Positions 34,238 to 41,700 of a DNA stretch of 45,343 nucleotides are shown here, piece after piece. Every line of letters starts with the position of its first letter. Position 1 is the first letter of the stretch. Both the position numbers and the translations under genes were made by a program. The DNA is taken from positions 1 through 45,343 of the forward strand of contig NZ_DATCTU010000097.1 in NCBI RefSeq assembly GCF_036567765.1, read 5' to 3'. Below the pieces are notes generated by a model, which made no database searches, had not been told where the DNA came from, and saw only the letters and a program-made list of their open reading frames with translations. This DNA is from Pseudobacteroides sp. (lineage in GTDB: Bacteria > Bacillota > Clostridia > Acetivibrionales > DSM-2933).

Positions 34238-34242
34238 TTCTT

Positions 34243-35082
34243 ATGACTGATTACTTGCAGGGTCCCTATGTTTTTGTGCTCACATCTTTATTAGTAGTCT
34301 GTTTGCTCTTTTATGTAAGGTATCGATTGATAAATGCCAAAAAGGATAACTATATTGTCATTGGCAACGGGCAGACAATAGGTAAAAGGGACGAGCAGGA
34401 AGACAGCTTTTCCACTGTAGAAAATGAAAAGGGAGTAATGGCCGTTCTGGCAGATGGTATGGGAGGATATACAAACGGTAAGGTTTCTTCCAGTATTGCA
34501 GTTAATACATTTGTTGAGGAGTTTTCCAACTCCTACAGTATTTTTCCCATAGAAGAATTCTTCAGAAATACATCGCGTTTAAGTAACAGAGCGATCCTTG
34601 ACAGATCCAAGGGTGCCAGATCGGGTACAACCCTTGTATCTGTAGTTTTAACTGATGAAATGCTTTACTGGGCTTCAATAGGTGATAGTGCCATAGCACT
34701 TTTCAGAAATGGCGAGCTAATAAACTTAAATAAGAAGCACATTTTTGAATCGGAGCTTGAGCAGCAGTACATATCAGGTAAAATATCTGAGGCCCAGATG
34801 CTGAACAATCCTATGAAAAAAAGAATTACCAGCTATCTGGGTGCAGAAGTTTTAAAGGATATTGAGATATGTGAGAAGCCTATTAAGCTTAAACATGGAG
34901 ATAAGGTAATATTGTGCAGTGATGGTGTATATAACAGCATTACAGAGATCGAAATGGAAACCATTCTTATGGAAAAGATAAAACCATTTGAGGCCGCTGA
35001 AGAGATAATTGAAATGATAAAAGCTAAGAATTTTCCAAAGCAGGATAATGCCACTATAGTGATTTTGGAAGTATGCCAATAA
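34243..35082 (+). CDS. PP2C-type protein phosphatase, membrane-anchored
   Basis: This 279-residue protein has an N-terminal membrane segment (YVFVLTSLLVVCLLFYV) and a complete PPM/PP2C phosphatase domain. The metal-binding and core motifs are intact: RDEQEDSF, ADGMGGYTNG, RSGTTLV, GDSAIALFRNG, LCSDGVYNS and QDNATIVI. It would dephosphorylate substrates of the locus kinase. The ATG at 34243 has AAAGAGGA 9 bases upstream and is preferred to the TTG at 34234 that would overlap the FHA gene. Confidence 0.92.
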   Translation: MTDYLQGPYVFVLTSLLVVCLLFYVRYRLINAKKDNYIVIGNGQTIGKRDEQEDSFSTVENEKGVMAVLADGMGGYTNGKVSSSIAVNTFVEEFSNSYSIFPIEEFFRNTSRLSNRAILDRSKGARSGTTLVSVVLTDEMLYWASIGDSAIALFRNGELINLNKKHIFESELEQQYISGKISEAQMLNNPMKKRITSYLGAEVLKDIEICEKPIKLKHGDKVILCSDGVYNSITEIEMETILMEKIKPFEAAEEIIEMIKAKNFPKQDNATIVILEVCQ

Positions 35083-35127
35083 AGCAATTCTTAATCATAT
35101 AGGGGTAATGTATGCCGGAGGTTAAAA

Positions 35128-36843
35128 ATGAGGAAGAACAGCATTGAATTTAAAACAGGTTTTACTTCAGAAGCAGGTACTTATAGAACAAACAAAGACT
35201 TTTTTGCATATACGGAATTGGATGATGTGGCATGTTACATTGCTGCCGATGGATTAGATTCGGATGAAGAGGTAAAAAGTGCTGAATTGGCAGCCAACTC
35301 TTTTTTTGAACGTTTCCTGGAAAATCCAACCATGTCGAGAAGAAAAATAAAGAATTATATAATGCATGTACACAAAACACTTATTGCGAACAGTACAAGT
35401 GTGAGGCTTAAATCAAGCATGATAATAATGATTACCGACTATTCAAATATTATTTGGGTTGTTTCAGGTAATGCAAGGCTTTACCACTTCAGGAATGGCG
35501 GTTTCAGCTTCAGAAGCAAGGACCAAAGTGTTGCACAGATGATGGTTGATGCAGGAAAGATTTCTGACGAAGAGTGCAATTTTCATGATGAGCGTAACAA
35601 TCTAACAAACTTTATCGGTCATGCAAAGGGCTTCACTCCTTTTATATCAAAGAAGTTTAAGCTGTGTGACGGAGACTCGGTTATCCTAGCTACATCAGGC
35701 TTTTGGGAAAACATCGACAGCTTGGATCTGGTAGAAGCTTTAAAGGAAGGTAAAGAGCCCAATGAAATTATCTGCGGTCTTGAAGATTTGTTTTTATCAA
35801 GGCAGAATAAGGTCATAAATAATTATACATTGGCAGTAATACTTATGAATAAGGTTTTTAAAGAAGGTCCAAGGCAGGATAAAAGGCTTAAAATGGCTAA
35901 AAAGATTGCAATGGTCCTAGTGCCTGTAATAATTGTTGCGTCAATTGGTCTAATTGTAAGAAATGTTAAAAAGAAAAATCTTGAGAAGGATGCAATTGCG
36001 TTTGAGCAGGACGGAGACAAAAATCTTAAGGATAAGCTATATGATCAGGCAGAGGAAGCTTATGCTAACGCAGTAAAAGCTGTTAAAGCTATTAATGAGA
36101 AAGAGTCACTTGAAAGAGTAGAAACAAAACATTCCATATTAAAAAAAGTTCTTGAGGGTGATGAGCAGTATGATAAACAGGATTTTGAAAACGCCAAGGT
36201 AAGCTATACCGATGCCATGGGCAGTCTTAAGTTTTTCTCACAGTACGATAACAATGTATTTAGCAAAGAAGAGTTGTATAATACATTAGATAAAAAGATA
36301 AAAAACACAAAAAATTGTTTGGATGTAAAAGAACAATTCAGTAAGGGTAACAAGCTTTTTGATGACGGTAAATTTAAGGAGTCGCTGCCTGTATATGAGG
36401 CTGCTTTAAAAAAAGCAGAGGATATTTACTATGACGATATGGTAGATAAACTTGAAAAAAAGATAGAGGAAGTAGAGAAGAAGCTGGAAGAAGCAAAGGC
36501 AGCTGCTGCAGGCCAAGCAAAGGATAAAGAGCTTTTAACAAACTTCACAAAAGAAGTTAAGGATAAGTGGAAAGAGATGGAGGAGTTTGTTAAAGATGCA
36601 AAGGCCTATGAAAACAAGGAGTATGAGAAGGCTATCGGAAGATATGAAAAAGCTATTGAGATATGTGAGATCATAGTTGGGTTACCAAATAAAGATGACT
36701 ACAAAGATATTAAGGATAAGAAAGAAGTAAAAGAGATGAAAGAGATTACTGAAGCCAAAAAGAAACAAGTTGAATATGGAGACAAAATAATCGATCTTAA
36801 TAAAATGAAAGATGAGGAAAAGGTGGCTCAGGGTAAGCAATAA
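35128..36843 (+). CDS. Degenerate PP2C domain with membrane segment and TPR-like tail
   Basis: This 571-residue protein has a PP2C fold (about 1-240) that has lost catalytic residues. ADGMGG has become ADGLDS, the SDG metal Asp has become TSG (LATSGFWE), and the final DN has become NN (NNYTLAV). One membrane segment follows (IAMVLVPVIIVASIGLIVR, about 255-275). The C-terminal 290 residues form Lys/Glu-rich TPR-like helices (AEEAYANAVKAVKAI, YEKAIGRYEKAIEICE). It is probably a pseudophosphatase that binds rather than dephosphorylates, with the TPR region as a docking surface. GGAGG precedes the ATG. Confidence 0.85.
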   Translation: MRKNSIEFKTGFTSEAGTYRTNKDFFAYTELDDVACYIAADGLDSDEEVKSAELAANSFFERFLENPTMSRRKIKNYIMHVHKTLIANSTSVRLKSSMIIMITDYSNIIWVVSGNARLYHFRNGGFSFRSKDQSVAQMMVDAGKISDEECNFHDERNNLTNFIGHAKGFTPFISKKFKLCDGDSVILATSGFWENIDSLDLVEALKEGKEPNEIICGLEDLFLSRQNKVINNYTLAVILMNKVFKEGPRQDKRLKMAKKIAMVLVPVIIVASIGLIVRNVKKKNLEKDAIAFEQDGDKNLKDKLYDQAEEAYANAVKAVKAINEKESLERVETKHSILKKVLEGDEQYDKQDFENAKVSYTDAMGSLKFFSQYDNNVFSKEELYNTLDKKIKNTKNCLDVKEQFSKGNKLFDDGKFKESLPVYEAALKKAEDIYYDDMVDKLEKKIEEVEKKLEEAKAAAAGQAKDKELLTNFTKEVKDKWKEMEEFVKDAKAYENKEYEKAIGRYEKAIEICEIIVGLPNKDDYKDIKDKKEVKEMKEITEAKKKQVEYGDKIIDLNKMKDEEKVAQGKQ

Positions 36844-36877
36844 ACTTTTAATATAACAATGAAAGAAGGGATTATTT

Positions 36878-37249
36878 ATGGCAAGCTATGTAGTACAGGG
36901 TGCAAAGCTAAAGTGTACCTTTGGCAGTCAGGAAAGTACTTTTCAGGTTCCGGTAGACCACAAAATCTATATAAACAACAAGGCACAGGGAAACATGATG
37001 GACTTTAAGCCAATGATGAACATAATGCCCTTCGGATTATGCAGCAGCCTGGCCAATCCTACAGTTGCAGCCGCAACAGCAGCAGCAAGCGGTGTGCTTC
37101 AAAAGATGCCGTGCATACCTGCAACGGTTACACCTTGGTTTAATGTAAAAATGGATGTTTTATTGGAATATTTTCCTGCAATGTTGGATAGCTCAAAGAC
37201 AATGTGCATGTGGTGCGGGATGATTAGTATAACAGATAACGGACAGTAA
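36878..37249 (+). CDS. DUF4280 PAAR-like spike tip protein
   Basis: This 123-residue protein fits the DUF4280 PAAR-like family: an opening (MASYVVQGAKLKCTFGSQES) with one early Cys, a central Pro/Met/Gly-rich stretch, several later Cys (MPCIP, MCMWCG) and an overall small beta-rich form. PAAR proteins form the sharpened tip that binds the VgrG needle and often carries or recruits effectors. It sits just upstream of the second VgrG. AAGGGA precedes the ATG. Confidence 0.85.
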   Translation: MASYVVQGAKLKCTFGSQESTFQVPVDHKIYINNKAQGNMMDFKPMMNIMPFGLCSSLANPTVAAATAAASGVLQKMPCIPATVTPWFNVKMDVLLEYFPAMLDSSKTMCMWCGMISITDNGQ

Positions 37250-37301
37250 CTCTGGAAGTTATATTTTGATTTAACTTAAAAGTTTAGGCGGGGGGGATTT
37301 T

Positions 37302-38723
37302 ATGGGAAGCAAAACTACAATTGCGTATGGTAATATAAAGATCAAATCACCTTATAATATTAAAACTATCCTTAACATGAGGATAGAGCATAGAATAAAC
37401 GATCACTCCAAAATACACATATCTGGAATTTTATCAGATGAAAACAAGGAAAAATATGTTGAACAGGCTACCATAAAGGATGTGATTGAAGTTACCCAGA
37501 CAGATGATAATTCTGCATCTACCAAGCTTTTTAAGGGTATTGTGACGGAAATAGAAATAAAGGCTGCAAGAGGTATTTATTATATTGAGCTTGTTGGGGC
37601 CTCATCTACTTTCAATATGGATGTTAAGTTAAAAAGGCGTTCTTTTCAAGATAAGGACATGGCATATACCGATCTTGTAAAAAAGGTTATAGCTGATTAT
37701 CCGGGGGATTCTATAGATATGGCGGCGAAGGGTGAGAAGCTAAAAAAGTTTATAATTCAGTATGATGAAACTGACTGGGAATTTTTAAAGAGGGTGGCTT
37801 CACATTTTAATACAGGTCTTGTTGCAGACTACTTGTCGGATAAACCCAAGTTCTGGTTTGGAATCCCTGAGGGAGGAAGCAAAGGCAGCCTTGAGGAGTT
37901 TAATTACAATGTAAGCAAAAAGGTTGAAGACTATAGAATTCTATCGGAAAATAAGGTAGACGGTATAGATATCGCTGATTTTACTTACTTTGAAGTAGAG
38001 ACTGATAAAGTTTTGAATATTGGGGATTCTGTAACGTTTAACAGTATTAATTTATATGTGAATAGTTCTATAAGCTATATTGAAAACAGTGTATTAAGAC
38101 ATTCATATTTTCTTACACCCCAAAAGGGTCTTACACAAGATATTCTATTAAACAGCAAGGCCTGCAAAAAAGCAGTAGAAGGTAAAGTAATAGAAGTAAA
38201 GGAAGATAACGTAAGGATTCACCTTGATATTGACAAGGAGCAGCAGAAGGATAAGGCATATTGGTTTCCTTATGCAACTACACATACCTCGGAAGGAAAT
38301 ACGGGATGGTACTGCATGCCTGAACTGGAAGACCGGGTTAAACTTTATTTTCCAACTGACAAAGAGGAAGAAGGCGTTGTTGTTGATTCCGTTAGAAGAA
38401 AGATAAAAGGCGGAGACAAGATTGGAAAGCCAGAGGAGAAGTATTTCAGGACCAAGTTTAAGAAGGAAAACAAATACACAGAAAAGGAGCTTGCCTTTTC
38501 TGCAAAGGATGACAAGGTATTAATAAGCCTGCATGAAGACAAGGGAATAGAAATACTTACTGACAGTGAGCTTAAAATAAAATGCGATAATGATCTGATT
38601 ATAAATGCAGATAAGATAGATATTAAAGCAGCTAAGGGAATTGATATGGTATGCAATGCAAGCAGTATAAAAATGGATGGCAAGACAGATATAAAGGGTA
38701 CACTCGTTAAAGTGAGGTGCTAA
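37302..38723 (+). CDS. VgrG/gpD-like spike protein 2
   Basis: This 473-residue protein is a paralogue of the minus-arm VgrG, with the same hub (FIIQYDETDWEFLKRVASHF), OB fold (TGWYCMPELEDRVKLYFP, VVDSVRRK) and beta-helix needle (ISLHEDKGIEILTDSELKI). The needle ends differently (MDGKTDIKGTLVKVRC). It lies between the PAAR-like tip and the RHS effector gene, with three bases to the latter, so it is the likely carrier of that effector. A run of G (GGCGGGGGGG) precedes the ATG. Confidence 0.93.
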   Translation: MGSKTTIAYGNIKIKSPYNIKTILNMRIEHRINDHSKIHISGILSDENKEKYVEQATIKDVIEVTQTDDNSASTKLFKGIVTEIEIKAARGIYYIELVGASSTFNMDVKLKRRSFQDKDMAYTDLVKKVIADYPGDSIDMAAKGEKLKKFIIQYDETDWEFLKRVASHFNTGLVADYLSDKPKFWFGIPEGGSKGSLEEFNYNVSKKVEDYRILSENKVDGIDIADFTYFEVETDKVLNIGDSVTFNSINLYVNSSISYIENSVLRHSYFLTPQKGLTQDILLNSKACKKAVEGKVIEVKEDNVRIHLDIDKEQQKDKAYWFPYATTHTSEGNTGWYCMPELEDRVKLYFPTDKEEEGVVVDSVRRKIKGGDKIGKPEEKYFRTKFKKENKYTEKELAFSAKDDKVLISLHEDKGIEILTDSELKIKCDNDLIINADKIDIKAAKGIDMVCNASSIKMDGKTDIKGTLVKVRC

Positions 38724-38726
38724 AAT

Positions 38727-41700
38727 ATGAATTGGAAAAGCACAAAGGTTTCTAAAAATGATTTGGAAAAATTAAAGGCCGGGAAGTTAAAGCAGGAAAA
38801 CAGAAAGAAAAAGAATAGGGCTTTAAAAAAAGGAAAAGGGAACGGTAAAAAGTCAAAAAGTCCTAAAAATACAAGCCAGGCGGCAAAAAATGTATGTACC
38901 TCAGGGGATCCTATTAATGTGGTAACAGGAAGCTTTTACATAGATGCAAAAGACCTTTTGATTGAAGACAGAGGGATAAACCTTGAGATAAAAAGAAAGT
39001 ATAATTCAACTGATGAATCAACAGGCCCTATGGGAAAAGGCTGGACCTTTGAATTTGAAAGCAGGATAGAAAGACGTGGCGATGAACTGACTCTCGTTTG
39101 CCCGGATGGCAGTGTAAGGGAGTATGAAAAAAATGAAGGCCTGTGGGCAAACGTAAGCGATGACGATGAGTCAGATAAGCTGACAGAATTGGAAACAGGC
39201 CAATTCTTATTGAAAAGTAAAGATAAAAAAACCCTTAATTATGATAAAAACGGAAAACTCATATCTGTATCGGATAAAAATCATAATACACTTCTTTTAG
39301 CATACAACCATAAAGGTGAAATTGATACCCTCACAACTCCTGGTGGAAAAATAATAACGTTTTTATGTAATTCCGGTAAAGTACTCCAGATTACAGACAA
39401 TATAGGGAGAATTGTAAAATATAAATACTCAGGGGACAATCTCACAGAGGTTACCCTGCCAAATGGCGGAACAGTAAAATACACATATGAAGCCAAATGG
39501 ATTACAACAGTTACCGACCAAAATGGTGTTCCATATGTCAAAAATGAGTACGACGAGAAGGGAAGGGTAATAAAACAACTTGATAAAAATGGGAATATAA
39601 CTGAAATTACATATAATGAAGATGATAAGGAGAACGTCTTTATTTTCCATGCAACAAATGTGGTTGAAAGGTACAGATATAACGAGCAAAACCTTTTATC
39701 CGAGAGGGTTTATCCAGATGGCACCAGTGAAATCTATACATATGACATTTACGGCAACAAGGATTCTGTAACAGATCGCCTAGGAAGGACAACAGAATAT
39801 GTTTATGATAAAGAGGGGTATTTGCTTGAGGAGATATATCCCAACGGTTATACAATCTCAAACTATTACGACAGCTTTGGAAACCTTATAAAAACTGCGA
39901 CATCAGGTGGTTCCGCGACATTGTTTTTATATGATTCAAATGGAAATATTATTGAAGAAAAGGTTAGAATTGATGATGATGTATATTCTATAACCGGATA
40001 TTTCTATGATGAACATGGAAGACTTTTGGAGAGGGTTGATCCGGAAGGTAATATAACAGAATTTGAATATGAAGACCACCATATTGATAAGCCTACCTTA
40101 ATAAGGGATGCTGAGGGCAATATATTTAAATATAAATATGACAAAGCCGGAAGAATGATTGGTATAACCATACCCTACGGCACTATAGAGTATACATATA
40201 ATGAAATCAACAAGGTGATTAAAAAAATTGATGCATTAGGTAACGTTACCCAGATGGAATATGACTTGATGGGCAACCTCGTAAAAAAACTCCTTCCGGG
40301 TGAGCAGAATTCAGGAACAGGTTACAAATTTTATTATGACAATATGGATAGGCTTGTTAAAACCATTGACCCGTTGAACAATGTAATGGCGCTAAAGTAT
40401 GATATCCATGGAAATGTAATTAAGGAGATTAACCCTAACTTATATGATCAGGATGCTGCTGATGGCATTGGTATCGAGTACATATATGATCAGAGCCAGA
40501 GAAGGATAAAAGATGTATATCCAACAGGAGGAGTCGGAAGGACAAAATATGATCCTGTGGGTAATGTTATAAAGACAATTGAACCGGGAAAGTATGATGT
40601 TTACACTGATGATGGTGCAGGCTGCGAATATGTATATGATGAGCTCAATAGGCTTACCATGATAAAGGACCCTGAAGGGAATGTGGTAAAAGCCTACCAG
40701 TACGATGATGGCGGCAGGCTTATCAAAGAGGCAAATGCAAAAGGCTATGAAACTATATACAAATACAATGCAGCAGGGTGGCTCATTGAGAAGAGGGCAC
40801 CTGTTGATGAAAAGGATTCAAAGGCTTTATATAGCATTACCCTTTACAACTATGACAAAGCCGGAAGAAGGATTGAGGAAAAGGTTTCAAGGGAGTATGT
40901 AGATGATAAGGAATACCCTGAGGATTGGAATGTCATAAGCTATGTATATGATAAAAATAATCGCATAGTTGAGGTTTCCGATTCCACTGGAGCAAGGATT
41001 CAATATTCCTATGACTGCCTTGGCAGCAGAACCACTGAGATAATAAAGATAAACGATAAGAAGAATAAAATAATAAGATATAGATATAATAGTGTAGGTT
41101 TATTGGAAAAGAAGACTGAGGAAGTAGATGGAGACGATCTTGTTGAAAAAGTGGAAGGAAAGGCTATTTCCCAGACGCTTTACAATTATGATGGCAACTA
41201 CAACCTGACCTGTATTACAACTCCCCTCGGTTATAAAACCCATATAAGCTATGATAAGGCGGGAAGAATCACCGAGGTCAGAAAAATTATAGATAAAGAT
41301 GAAATTCGTATTACCAAATATGAGTATGATAAAGCAGGCAATCTGACTAAAGAAACTGATTGCAACGGAAACTCAATAAAATATGATTATGACAGTATGA
41401 ACAGAAGGGTTAGGGTTATCGACAGGGAAGGCGGTGTCACAAGGCTGTTTTATGATGATGCAGGCAATGTGATAAAGAGGGTATCTCCTAAAAACTATGA
41501 TCCAAAAACCGATGATGGAATAGGAAAATCTTTTACATATGACAGCCTTAACAGGTTAACAGGGGTAATTGATGCTCTTGGAAATGTGGTAGAAAAGAGA
41601 ATGTTCAATAGTGCCGGTGAGCTTGTTGAGAAGATGGATGCTGCAATGCTATCAGCAGAATACAAGTATGATATTGGCGGAAGAATAAAGGAAATATCAA

